A stretch of 16,440 nucleotides of DNA from Methanomassiliicoccaceae archaeon UBA480 (GTDB taxonomy: Archaea > Thermoplasmatota > Thermoplasmata > Methanomassiliicoccales > Methanomethylophilaceae): assembly GCA_002506425.1 (NCBI GenBank), contig DAXO01000080.1, positions 1 through 16,440 on the forward strand, written 5' to 3'. Shown one piece after another: positions 1 through 7,336 of the stretch. The translations under genes were made by a program, and so were the position numbers. Below the pieces are notes generated by a model, which had not been told where the DNA came from, did not search any database, and saw nothing but the letters and a program-made list of their open reading frames with translations. How positions within the stretch are numbered: the first letter of the stretch is position 1; every line of letters starts with the position of its first letter.

Positions 1-6
1 CTCATG

Positions 7-16
7 TATGATATAC
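7..16 (+). promoter_or_regulatory. TATA-like box for the radical SAM gene
   Basis: The AT-rich stretch tatgatatac is centred about 26 bp before the ATG at 38. That spacing would put transcription initiation on or next to the start codon, giving a leaderless mRNA. The box overlaps the alternative upstream ATG at 8, which argues against that start. The window edge hides any BRE element. Confidence 0.4.
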
Positions 17-37
17 GGGTCGGGTCATCCCCGACTC

Positions 38-1651
38 ATGGCAAAGGAGATCTCCGTCCTCGTCGTCGACGGCTACATTGACGACCCCGCCGCCCTCGGC
101 GTCCCCCCGTACATATCGCCGATGATACGCTCGATTGCGGGAGCCGCCAAGGATGCCGGCGCGGACAGGGTGGACTATCTCACGATAGACATGATAAGGC
201 ACGGAGCGATGATTCCTCAGGACAGCGTCAGTGTCGTCCTCTCGGGCAACACCGTGCCCGGGAAGTATCTCAGATCGATGCCTATGTCCGGAAAGGAGCT
301 CGCCGCCCTCGTGCCGAGACTCGGAGGCTGGAAGCTCATAGGCGGTTCCGCCGCATCCTCGGATGCCGCCGAAGGATTCGATTTCTCCATAAAGCGCGAC
401 ATCGCCGCATCCCTGTACGACGGGATGAGCGGGAAGGAGGTCGGAGAGAGGCTAAGGACCCTCGACGAATGGAACCGGTGGATGCTCCTGGGGGCGGACA
501 TCGTCGCCTCGCACCAGGACTTCCCGGAACCGCTCGTTGCGGAAGTGGAATCCTATCGCGGATGCCACAGGTTCTCCAACGGCGGATGCTCGTACTGCAT
601 CGAGCCGACAAAAGGCAGACCGCTGATGAGGTCCCCCGACGACATAATCGCAGAAGCATCCAGACTCAGGGAGCTGGGCGTCAGGAACCTCCGCGTCGGA
701 GGGCAGACGTGCATCGTGTCCTACGGTTCGGATCCGGACTCCCCTGTGCCGACCCCCGTCCCTGAGAAGGTGGACGACCTCTTCGAGGGACTCCAATCGC
801 TCGGATTCGACGTGCTCCATGTCGATAATGCCAATGCTGCGGTCATAGCATCGCATCCCGAAGAGTCGGGACAGGTCCTCGAGACGCTGGCGAGGAGATG
901 CACTCCGGGGAACGTCCTAGCCCTTGGCATGGAATCGGCCGACCCGCGCGTTGTGATGGAGAACAATCTCAACAGAGCGGCGGACCAGGTCATGGACGCA
1001 GTGCGCACGATCAACAGGATCGGTGGATCGAGAGGCTCCAACGGCATGCCTCTGCTGCTCCCGGGAATCAACATAATCTGCGGACTGGACGGCGAGACCG
1101 CCGCGTCGTACGACATGGACATGGACATCCTGGCGCGCATCAGGGACGAGGGGCTCATGGTCCGCAGGATCAACATACGGCAGGTCCTGCCCGTCCGCAG
1201 GGAGTTCTCGACCAAAGTGGACCAGCGCAGATTCAAAAAGTTCAAGGAGCAGGTGCGCGAGGACATCGACCGGACCATGCTGGAACGCGTGGCGCCCTAC
1301 GGCACAGTTCTGAAGAACGTCTACATGGAGCTCCAGGACGGGAACACGACGTTCGGAAGACAGATCGGGTCGTATCCGCTGCTGGTCGGAGTCCCGTACA
1401 AGGTGGATGTGGAGGAATTCCGCGACATATATGTCACGGACTGGGGATTCAGATCCATCACCGGCGTGACATATCCTTTCGATATCAACTCCATGCCCAT
1501 GTCGGCCCTCGCCGCGCTGCCGGGCATCGGCAAGAAGAGGGCGCAGAGGCTCGCCGCCGAAAGGCCCTTCAAAGACTTCGACGGACTGCTCCGCGTGCTG
1601 GAGGACCCCCACGTCGTCGACGGCCTGAGGAACATCGTCGTATTCGGATAA
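38..1651 (+). CDS. Radical SAM protein with C-terminal helix-hairpin-helix (COG1031-like)
   Basis: This is a putative radical SAM iron-sulfur enzyme of 537 residues whose reaction is unknown. The cluster-binding motif is C176-x7-C184-x2-C187 in the context SYRGCHRFSNGGCSYC, followed by EPTKGRP. The spacing is wider than the canonical CX3CX2C. The N-terminus (SVLVVDGYIDDPA) looks like the alpha/beta domain of this archaeal family. A helix-hairpin-helix (LPGIGKKRAQRL) lies at about 490-520 and suggests nucleic acid binding. The start at 38 is preferred to the in-frame ATG at 8, because the extra ten residues (IYGSGHPRL) look non-conserved and overlap a TATA-like box. The stop is 46 nt before priL on the same strand, so the two may be co-transcribed. 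The family assignment comes from recalled motifs and architecture; the substrate cannot be inferred. Confidence 0.85.
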   Translation: MAKEISVLVVDGYIDDPAALGVPPYISPMIRSIAGAAKDAGADRVDYLTIDMIRHGAMIPQDSVSVVLSGNTVPGKYLRSMPMSGKELAALVPRLGGWKLIGGSAASSDAAEGFDFSIKRDIAASLYDGMSGKEVGERLRTLDEWNRWMLLGADIVASHQDFPEPLVAEVESYRGCHRFSNGGCSYCIEPTKGRPLMRSPDDIIAEASRLRELGVRNLRVGGQTCIVSYGSDPDSPVPTPVPEKVDDLFEGLQSLGFDVLHVDNANAAVIASHPEESGQVLETLARRCTPGNVLALGMESADPRVVMENNLNRAADQVMDAVRTINRIGGSRGSNGMPLLLPGINIICGLDGETAASYDMDMDILARIRDEGLMVRRINIRQVLPVRREFSTKVDQRRFKKFKEQVREDIDRTMLERVAPYGTVLKNVYMELQDGNTTFGRQIGSYPLLVGVPYKVDVEEFRDIYVTDWGFRSITGVTYPFDINSMPMSALAALPGIGKKRAQRLAAERPFKDFDGLLRVLEDPHVVDGLRNIVVFG

Positions 1652-1697
1652 GCGCGGACTGCGCATCCTTATCTAAGCGCAGGAGGTTGAGGACTCC

Positions 1698-2855
1698 ATG
1701 AATTCCGAGCGCATCGCGAAGTTTCCCTTCCTTGCGGAGGCTCACGACTTCGTGGATGACAGCGGCGCGAGCATCGCCGACCTCATCACATCCCCTTCCT
1801 ACGAGCCTGCACGCTCCAGAGGAGTCGGGAGGATCATGGATGCGCTGGAGCATTCCGAGGTCAGATACGTCCCGATGGTCCGTGCGAGCGAGTACGACCG
1901 TCTGATGGAGGTCCTTTCCTACCCGTATGCGAGGATGATCGTCTCGGCGGTCGGAGAAAGATTCCTGACCAAGCGCTACGCCCTGGCAGAGGCCGTCAGG
2001 ATGAACAAGATCCTCGCCGGCGAAGACAGGGACACGATCATAGAGGTGTCGGAGCAGCTCAATGCGCCGTCATCGGCAGATGCCGACGGAATCATACGGA
2101 TGAAGTTCACAGACTATCTCAGGCTGGCCACCCGCATGAAGAGCGTGGAATGGAAGCTGGTCAACTGCGACATCCACTCCGGAATGGTCTGCCTGCCGCA
2201 GGACAAATTCAGCCGTCTCATGCAGAACGCCCTCCAGGACAAGATAGAATCGGAGCTCCCTCTGATGACTCCCGATGAGTTCAAGCCGTACCTCCGGGAT
2301 GATGTGTCCAAGGTCATGGTCGCGCTGGCAGAAGCCAAGGCCAAATTCAGCCCCTCCGGCGGAGAGCTGAAAAGGGATTTCCTGCCTCCCTGCATCGCGC
2401 ACATCCTGCAGATGTCCCGCCAGGGATTGAATCTCCCGCACAGCGCCAGATTCGCATTGGTTTCATTCCTCAATGCCCTCGGCCTGCAGTACGACGACAT
2501 CATCAAGATCTTCGCCGAATCCCCGGATTTCGATGAATCGAAATCCGAGTATCAGATCAAGCATATCATGGGACGGGGTGACGAGGGGTACACGCCTCCG
2601 GAGTGCTCCACGATGAAGACCTACGGCCTTTGCTTCGAACCGGATGCACTATGCCAGCAGGAATGGCTCAACCATCCCCTGTCGTACTACAGAGCCAAGG
2701 TCAGGATGGCGGAGAAAACGAGGAACGGGCAGACTCCTCCCATGAAGAACAGCGAAGCCGAGAAACAGCGATCCCCTCGGACAGGCTCCTGCGGACACTC
2801 CGAGGCTTCTTTTCATGATCGGAGCCAGGCGGTATGCGAGTTAAGCCTGCTATAA
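1698..2855 (+). CDS. priL: DNA primase large subunit PriL
   Basis: This is the regulatory, Fe-S-containing subunit of archaeal/eukaryotic-type primase, which partners with PriS to make primers for replication. The protein has 385 residues. The C-terminal domain carries four cysteines in the expected order and context for a 4Fe-4S cluster: C232 (LPPC), C303 (PPEC), C312 (YGLC) and C319 (DALC). The helical segment HSARFALVSFLNALG between the first two is also typical. A strong Shine-Dalgarno (aggaggt, 1681-1687) lies 10 nt before the ATG. After the Fe-S domain there is a polar tail of about 55 residues (from 332) that looks disordered and may be lineage-specific. The gene follows the radical SAM gene and faces the phosphatidyltransferase gene. 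Confidence 0.93.
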   Translation: MNSERIAKFPFLAEAHDFVDDSGASIADLITSPSYEPARSRGVGRIMDALEHSEVRYVPMVRASEYDRLMEVLSYPYARMIVSAVGERFLTKRYALAEAVRMNKILAGEDRDTIIEVSEQLNAPSSADADGIIRMKFTDYLRLATRMKSVEWKLVNCDIHSGMVCLPQDKFSRLMQNALQDKIESELPLMTPDEFKPYLRDDVSKVMVALAEAKAKFSPSGGELKRDFLPPCIAHILQMSRQGLNLPHSARFALVSFLNALGLQYDDIIKIFAESPDFDESKSEYQIKHIMGRGDEGYTPPECSTMKTYGLCFEPDALCQQEWLNHPLSYYRAKVRMAEKTRNGQTPPMKNSEAEKQRSPRTGSCGHSEASFHDRSQAVCELSLL

Positions 2856-3048
2856 TCTTGGAGATCCGAGTGATATTGCTAGCCGACTCTATTGGACAAC
2901 GGTCTCGGATGCTTGCGTGGATTGAACACACCATATCAGACGCCATTAGCAATCACCGACTCGCTGGTCGCCAGGCTCGTCATGATTGATAAGAAGGGTT
3001 GAAACCGCACGGACCTCCATGGGATCCGCGCGGATGGTTTTCCGGGAT
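2856..3048. other. Convergent intergenic region with inverted repeats
   Basis: This 193-bp gap lies between the converging priL and phosphatidyltransferase genes. It holds a 7-bp inverted repeat, atccgag at 2864-2870 and ctcggat at 2904-2910, with a 33-nt loop. It also holds a 12-bp palindrome, atccgcgcggat, at 3024-3035. These could form 3' ends of either transcript, but neither is followed by a clear T-tract. I see no gene and no convincing tRNA. Confidence 0.4.
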
Positions 3049-3714
3049 TCACTCCTTCTTCTCTTCGGGATGCATCCTCTCGAGATTGCGCCAGGTGATG
3101 ATCGCCCTCTGGATCGCCGTGAGATTCCCGACGACTGCGAACCAGATCATCATGATCTCCATCCAGGTTATGGAAAAACCGGCGACGTCTATGGTCCCGT
3201 GACCGAACTGCATGGCGACGAACTGTATCAGGGGGAACAGAGTGGACAGAACGACTCTGTCGGCCCTTCCGAGCAGTCCCGCATAGAGCCTCGGCGCGCC
3301 TATGGCCTGCGCCTGCGTGCCCATATACGAAGTCAGGAGGACCCCGACGAGGGCCAGCATCCCGAGGTAGGGATCGCACCATGTGGCGCAGAAGGCCACT
3401 CCGCCTATCATGAACACGTCCGCGTACCTGTCGAAGACATGGTCCAGGTAGTCCCCCTTCGGTCCGGCCTTGCCGGACATCTTGGCGACTTTGCCGTCCA
3501 GCGCATCGAAGTATCCCGATACTATGACCATCAGGGCCCCTACAGGAAGGAGCCAATCGTTCCCGTCTGTACCGCTAAGCCAGAATACGAATCCGCATGC
3601 GAATGCGAGAATGAGTCCCGCCCATGATATCATGTTGGGATTTACGTTGATCAGACGTTTCGCCACAGGCGTGAGCGCGAAGTCCACGCTCGCTCTCTTG
3701 CTGTCTAGAACCAT
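3049..3714 (-). CDS. CDP-alcohol phosphatidyltransferase, probably archaetidylinositol phosphate synthase
   Basis: This is an integral membrane enzyme that moves a phospho-alcohol onto CDP-archaeol in archaeal ether-lipid synthesis. The 221-residue protein carries the family signature as D70-x2-D73-G74-x2-A77-K78-x8-G87-x3-D91-x3-D95. The usual Arg after Ala is Lys here. Several hydrophobic segments follow (about 30-47, 54-68, 101-130 and 165-195). The context GDYLDHVFDRYADV resembles archaeal inositol-phosphate transferases, but glycerol-phosphate or serine transfer cannot be excluded. The ATG lies inside the 3' end of the upstream kinase gene (10-nt overlap), with ggag 8 nt before it, indicating translational coupling. 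The charged tail (HPEEKKE) is cytoplasmic in character. Confidence 0.85.
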   Translation of the reverse strand: MVLDSKRASVDFALTPVAKRLINVNPNMISWAGLILAFACGFVFWLSGTDGNDWLLPVGALMVIVSGYFDALDGKVAKMSGKAGPKGDYLDHVFDRYADVFMIGGVAFCATWCDPYLGMLALVGVLLTSYMGTQAQAIGAPRLYAGLLGRADRVVLSTLFPLIQFVAMQFGHGTIDVAGFSITWMEIMMIWFAVVGNLTAIQRAIITWRNLERMHPEEKKE

Positions 3715-4238
3715 GATTCCATCTCCGATGACCAGTCCACGCTGCCCGGCGGATAATCGTCCGCAGCGCCACTTATGATTTTCTCCGCGATATCGGCCAT
3801 CTCGCCAACCGTGAGGGAAGACGAATCCATCTCCCCTATCGGTATATCCGTCTCCGAGGCCTCGCAGAGGATCTCATCCAGGATCTCGGCCTGGACGTTC
3901 TCCCTGACCTTCGCCTCCGAATAGCCGCGCGAGCGGAGACGGCCGGCCAGGACCTCCGGGGAGCAGCGGAGCAGCAGTATGCCTCTGGAGTCCATGAAAT
4001 GCGACAGATGGCTGTCGAACACAACAGGACCGGCCTCCGCCCTGAACGGTTCCAAGGCGTCGTTGAGGACATCCAGATCCACCTCGTACGTATCGCGTTC
4101 CCTGTCGTATTCTCCGAGGAGTCCGTTCTCCCTGATGAACGCCTTGCCGTCGACTACCTCGTAGCCGCGGCGTCTCAGCTCGGATGAAAGGGTCGTCTTC
4201 CCCGTGCCGGGCGTCCCGGTCAATGCGAAAAGGACCAT
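3705..4238 (-). CDS. Fap7/AK6-type adenylate kinase
   Basis: This is an NMP kinase of the COG1936 family. Eukaryotic Fap7/AK6 acts in maturation of the small ribosomal subunit, and archaeal members are thought to act similarly. The P-loop GTPGTGKTT is at residues 8-16, the DSHLSH motif at 75-80, and the LID/C-terminal signature (LRSRGYSEAKVRENVQAEI) at 101-119. The product has 177 residues, normal for the family. I chose the ATG at 4238 because the P-loop strand begins right after it; a longer reading frame to 4328 adds 30 residues unlike the family. It is the only gene in the window that ends in TAG. Read-through would add about 20 residues. The next gene starts within its last codons. Confidence 0.87.
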   Translation of the reverse strand: MVLFALTGTPGTGKTTLSSELRRRGYEVVDGKAFIRENGLLGEYDRERDTYEVDLDVLNDALEPFRAEAGPVVFDSHLSHFMDSRGILLLRCSPEVLAGRLRSRGYSEAKVRENVQAEILDEILCEASETDIPIGEMDSSSLTVGEMADIAEKIISGAADDYPPGSVDWSSEMESWF

Positions 4239-4260
4239 GCGTCCGCGAACCGCAGAGGAT

Positions 4261-4277
4261 GAGATAACGATATTGGA
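4261..4277 (-). promoter_or_regulatory. Possible weak promoter for the kinase gene
   Basis: On the minus strand the AT-rich stretch reads ccaatatcgttatctc and is centred about 25-35 bp before the ATG at 4238. It is a poor match to a strong archaeal TATA box, but it sits in the only gap between this gene pair and the upstream operon. Confidence 0.3.
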
Positions 4278-4288
4278 GGAGGACCCCG

Positions 4289-4320
4289 CATCCCGCCCGG
4301 GATGGAGGGGGACAGCCCCC
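4289..4320 (-). terminator. Two tandem hairpins after the PfkB gene
   Basis: The first hairpin has arms catcccg (4289-4295) and cgggatg (4298-4304) with a 2-nt loop. The second has ggggg (4307-4311) and ccccc (4316-4320) around acag. They begin five bases past the PfkB stop on the minus strand and lie ahead of the next gene pair. They could end or attenuate the upstream operon transcript. There is no T-tract, so this is a structural call only. Confidence 0.4.
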
Positions 4321-4324
4321 GGTT

Positions 4325-5245
4325 TCAATGCACCATGCCGAAATACGGCTCAGCGCGTGCGATCGCGGCATCCCACGACGGAGTGTGGGTCAGCGCACCC
4401 GTCCTCTCCACAACGAACGATGCGACGGAGGACGCGACCACGAGCGCGTCCGGGATGGCGTATCCGCGGTAGAGGGCCGCATAGAATCCTGCCCTGAACG
4501 AATCCCCGCATCCTGTGGCGTCCACAACGGCATCGGCCTTCACGGCGGGGATCTGCAGGATCTCGTCCCCCACCCTGGCACGGCTGCCCTCGGCACCCAT
4601 TGTACAGACCACGAGACGCGCTCCGCAGTCGAGGATATCGCCGACGCCGGCATACCTCTTCAGGGACTCAGCCTCATGGACGTTGCAGAACAGCGAATCC
4701 GCGAGCGGAAGAGCCCTGGAGAGAAGATCCGCATTCCATATGCGGTGCGATTCCTGCGCCGGATCCAGAGCCTTGCAGGTGGCCTCTCCGAGATGCTTCA
4801 TCACGGATATGTAGTACTCCGGATCGCCGGTGCAGAAGTGCACGTACTGGGAGCGCTTGGCGTTCTTGAGCATCGATACGCCGATCTCGGACGCGTACCC
4901 CTGCGGACCCTGGTAGAACAGGACCTTCTGATCGAGATCGGGGTCGTTGACCACGATGGCGGTCGACGTCTCGTAGCCGTCCACGGCCACGAGTTCGTCC
5001 ATTATCAGGCCGGAGTCCTCCATGACGTCCCTGTATCTCTGAGGAAGGTCCTTTCCGACCAGAGCGCAGATGGCCGTCGGGCATCCGAGCCTGGCGGCGG
5101 CCACAGCTATGTTCGATCCGGTTCCTCCGAGGGACGAGGATTTCGTCAGGACGTCCTCCGACGTGTTCTCGCGCGGGAACTTCCTGACGGTGAGGATCTG
5201 ATCCAGCGTGACATGCCCGTAGACGGACAGGAAAGGGTCCTTCAG
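4325..5245 (-). CDS. PfkB/ribokinase-family kinase, possible nucleoside kinase, CTG start
   Basis: This is a sugar or nucleoside kinase of the ribokinase superfamily. With the CTG start it has 306 residues, the usual length. The substrate-binding glycines and Asn (GGTGSN) are at residues 40-45. The C-terminal signature with the catalytic base (DATGCGDSF, Asp248) is at 242-250. The only standard start codon after the preceding in-frame stop is GTG at 5104, which would delete the first strand and the GG motif. CTG at 5245 overlaps the ahcY TGA (CTGA), has ggagg 7 nt upstream, and gives a family-like N-terminus (MKDPFLSVYGHV). Coupling to ahcY suggests it phosphorylates the released nucleoside (adenosine or inosine). 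That is inference; other substrates are possible. Confidence 0.85.
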   Translation of the reverse strand: MKDPFLSVYGHVTLDQILTVRKFPRENTSEDVLTKSSSLGGTGSNIAVAAARLGCPTAICALVGKDLPQRYRDVMEDSGLIMDELVAVDGYETSTAIVVNDPDLDQKVLFYQGPQGYASEIGVSMLKNAKRSQYVHFCTGDPEYYISVMKHLGEATCKALDPAQESHRIWNADLLSRALPLADSLFCNVHEAESLKRYAGVGDILDCGARLVVCTMGAEGSRARVGDEILQIPAVKADAVVDATGCGDSFRAGFYAALYRGYAIPDALVVASSVASFVVERTGALTHTPSWDAAIARAEPYFGMVH

Positions 5246-6480
5246 GTCCCTTCCTCCCAGCCGGACATGTAGGTTATCTGCTCGTTCGTGAGGGAGTCGA
5301 TCTCCACGCCCATGGATCTCAGCTTTATGCTAGCGATCTCCGAATCGATGGATGCGGGGACGGCATGGACAGTGTTGTCCATCCTCTCGTAGTTGTTCAC
5401 CATATGGACGAGACCGAGAGCCTGCGTAGCGAAGCTCATGTCCATGATCTCGGCGGGGTGACCCTGTCCTGCGGCGAGGTTCATCAGACGTCCCTCGGCT
5501 ATGAGGTACAGCCTCCTGCCGTCGTTCATCCTGTACTCGTCGATGAAGTCGCGGACCCTCTCCTTGGAGCTGCTGCACGCGTCCAGAGCGGTCTTGCTGA
5601 TCTCGTTGTCGAAGTGGCCGACGTTGCCCATGACGCATCCGTCCTTCATGACGCGGATGGCCTCCTCCGCCACGACGTCCTTGCATCCGGTGACCGTTAT
5701 GATTATATCCGCAACGGCGGCCGCCTTGGCCATCGGCATGACCTCGAATCCGTCCATCTTGGCCTCGATGGCCTTGATTGGATCGACTTCTGTCACGATG
5801 ACGGAGGCTCCCAGGCCCTTGGCGCGCATGGCGACGCCCTTCCCGCACCATCCGTATCCGGCGACAACGAGACGCTTTCCGGCGACGATGAGGTTCGTGG
5901 CTGTCATCCATCCGTCGAAGGCGGACTGTCCGGTGCCGTAGCGGTTGTCGAACATGAACTTCATCTTCGCATCGTTGACATCGAGAACAGGGAACTTCAG
6001 AACCCCGTCCTTGGCCATCGCTCTGAGCCTCTGAACGCCGGTGGTCGTCTCCTCGTTGGCGGCCTTGACGCCTGGAAGCACATCCTTCCTGGAGGTGTGG
6101 ACCATGGAGATCAGGTCTGCTCCGTCATCGATGATGAAATCCGGCGCCATGTTCAGAACAGTGTTCAGATTGTTGTAGTACTCCGACTCGGTCTCCCATT
6201 TCTTGGCGTAGACGTCGAGCCCGTACTCGTCCCTGAGGGCCGCCGCGACGGAATCGTCGGTGGAGAGGGGGTTGCAGCTGGCGAGCCTGATCTTGGCACC
6301 GGCATCGGCGAGCGTGACGGCGAGCATTCCTGTCTTGGCCTCCGTGTGCAGCGCCATGCCGATCTTGAGTCCGGCCAGAGGCTGCTCGTCGATGAAGCGC
6401 TTCCTTATGTCCATGAGCACGGGCATATGGTCCGCGGCCCAATGGAGCCTGAGGGATCCTTTCTTCACAAGGTCTTCCAT
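5242..6480 (-). CDS. ahcY: S-adenosylhomocysteine (or S-inosylhomocysteine) hydrolase
   Basis: This is an NAD-dependent hydrolase that removes the inhibitory product of SAM-dependent methylation, releasing homocysteine and a nucleoside. The 412-residue protein has the catalytic set in order: H45 (LHTEAKT), D119 in IIDDGAD, E143/E144 (NEETTTG), K174, D178 and N179 (KMKFMFDN). The NAD loop GYGWCGKG is at 208-215, and GHFDNE and GQGHPAEIMDMS follow. The EAKT after the first His and the short C-terminus (MSGWEEGT) match the archaeal type. In Methanocaldococcus jannaschii a related enzyme prefers S-inosylhomocysteine, so the true substrate is open. The gene begins 4 nt after the phosphopantoate ligase stop and overlaps the kinase start, forming a three-gene operon. 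Confidence 0.95.
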   Translation of the reverse strand: MEDLVKKGSLRLHWAADHMPVLMDIRKRFIDEQPLAGLKIGMALHTEAKTGMLAVTLADAGAKIRLASCNPLSTDDSVAAALRDEYGLDVYAKKWETESEYYNNLNTVLNMAPDFIIDDGADLISMVHTSRKDVLPGVKAANEETTTGVQRLRAMAKDGVLKFPVLDVNDAKMKFMFDNRYGTGQSAFDGWMTATNLIVAGKRLVVAGYGWCGKGVAMRAKGLGASVIVTEVDPIKAIEAKMDGFEVMPMAKAAAVADIIITVTGCKDVVAEEAIRVMKDGCVMGNVGHFDNEISKTALDACSSSKERVRDFIDEYRMNDGRRLYLIAEGRLMNLAAGQGHPAEIMDMSFATQALGLVHMVNNYERMDNTVHAVPASIDSEIASIKLRSMGVEIDSLTNEQITYMSGWEEGT

Positions 6481-6484
6481 GTTA

Positions 6485-7231
6485 TCACTCCAGTCCCGCC
6501 TTCAGGGAATCGCAGATCGCTTCCACCGTAGCACGGCGACATTCATTTCCCGAGAAGCCTTCCGAGACCTTTATTATTGTCTCATCATCGCCGCGCATCT
6601 CATCCACAAAACGGATGATATTGGAGACGGCGCGGGAGATCTCATCGCAGATCGGGACCGTGGCGGCCTTCGACGTGCGCGAAAGCGGGTTGAGATCTAT
6701 GGAGATGACCTTCTTCCCCATGGCGATGAGGGCCTCCGCCCTGTCGCCGTCCTCTATGGGAACGAGTATCACATCGCTGGACCAGATTCCTTCGCGGGTG
6801 CAGAGGGCGCGGTCGTGGTCCAGACCGGCGATCCTCTCATCGGGCTCTCTTCCGAGTACTCTGTCCGCACCCTTAGATTCAAGCAGGGAGATGACGGCTT
6901 CCATCCTCTCCGGGGTCCTGTGGAAGAGATTGACCTCTATCTTGGCGGGGACGGCCTTCGCCAGTGCTATGAGCCCGTCCGCGTCCAAGGCGGCAGCGTT
7001 ACCGTTTATGCATATGACAGGGTTCTTTGCGGCAAGCAGCATGGCGGCCGCGGCGCGCTCCGCATCCTCCGCAGGACGCGTGGTGCGCTCGCCCATAAGG
7101 TAGTCGAATGCCTCGCCTCTGCCCTGGGATATGAGCCCGGTGGGCGTCACCACGCCCTTGCCGACCATCTCGACAAGCAGTTCGCGGGTCATTAGCGACT
7201 TGTATCTGGGATGACTCTTTGGAATGTCCAC
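6485..7231 (-). CDS. 4-phosphopantoate--beta-alanine ligase
   Basis: This is the archaeal enzyme that joins 4-phosphopantoate and beta-alanine with ATP to form 4'-phosphopantothenate for coenzyme A (COG1701, former DUF137). The 248-residue length is typical. The family N-terminus is clear: IPKSHPRYKSLMTRE, then TPTGLISQGRGEAFDYLMGE. Conserved stretches NGNAAAL, VNLFHRT, EGIWSSDV and DLNPLSRTS follow. The start codon is GTG at 7231. A TATA-like box lies about 26 bp before it, consistent with a leaderless mRNA. It is the first gene of the operon with ahcY and the PfkB kinase; I see no direct metabolic link with those two. Confidence 0.92.
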   Translation of the reverse strand: MDIPKSHPRYKSLMTRELLVEMVGKGVVTPTGLISQGRGEAFDYLMGERTTRPAEDAERAAAAMLLAAKNPVICINGNAAALDADGLIALAKAVPAKIEVNLFHRTPERMEAVISLLESKGADRVLGREPDERIAGLDHDRALCTREGIWSSDVILVPIEDGDRAEALIAMGKKVISIDLNPLSRTSKAATVPICDEISRAVSNIIRFVDEMRGDDETIIKVSEGFSGNECRRATVEAICDSLKAGLE

Positions 7232-7253
7232 GCCGTCGGAACCGCTTCGTGCC

Positions 7254-7261
7254 GTATATAC
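7254..7261 (-). promoter_or_regulatory. TATA box for the phosphopantoate ligase operon
   Basis: The tatata core at 7255-7260 lies 24-29 bp before the GTG at 7231 on the minus strand. That is the distance expected for a leaderless archaeal transcript. It sits in the 105-bp divergent gap shared with the trmJ-like gene. Confidence 0.6.
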
Positions 7262-7336
7262 TGTGGCTTCCGCCGTCTTGGACGATTGCGAGGGGCCTAC
7301 GTCAAGCCTAAGTAGCGGACGGCTCTAACTGGAACC

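Noticed and set aside
2856..2960. Inverted repeats after priL suggested a tRNA-like fold.
   Set aside because: There is no A-box/B-box match, no anticodon arm and no GGTTCRAxTCC-like T arm. They are treated only as hairpins.
4239..4328. A 30-residue N-terminal extension of the Fap7-type kinase.
   Set aside because: It crosses the hairpins and possible promoter, and the kinase core starts directly at the ATG at 4238.
4325..5104. Shorter PfkB gene starting at GTG 5104.
   Set aside because: It would lack the first strand and the GGTGSN motif, and it has no ribosome site. The upstream frame is open and family-like to the CTG at 5245.
4328..6531. Long open frames on the plus strand over the PfkB and ahcY genes (314 and 388 codons).
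   Set aside because: They mirror strongly recognised minus-strand enzymes with intact motifs; GC-rich codon use leaves the opposite strand open. Their proteins have no recognisable features.
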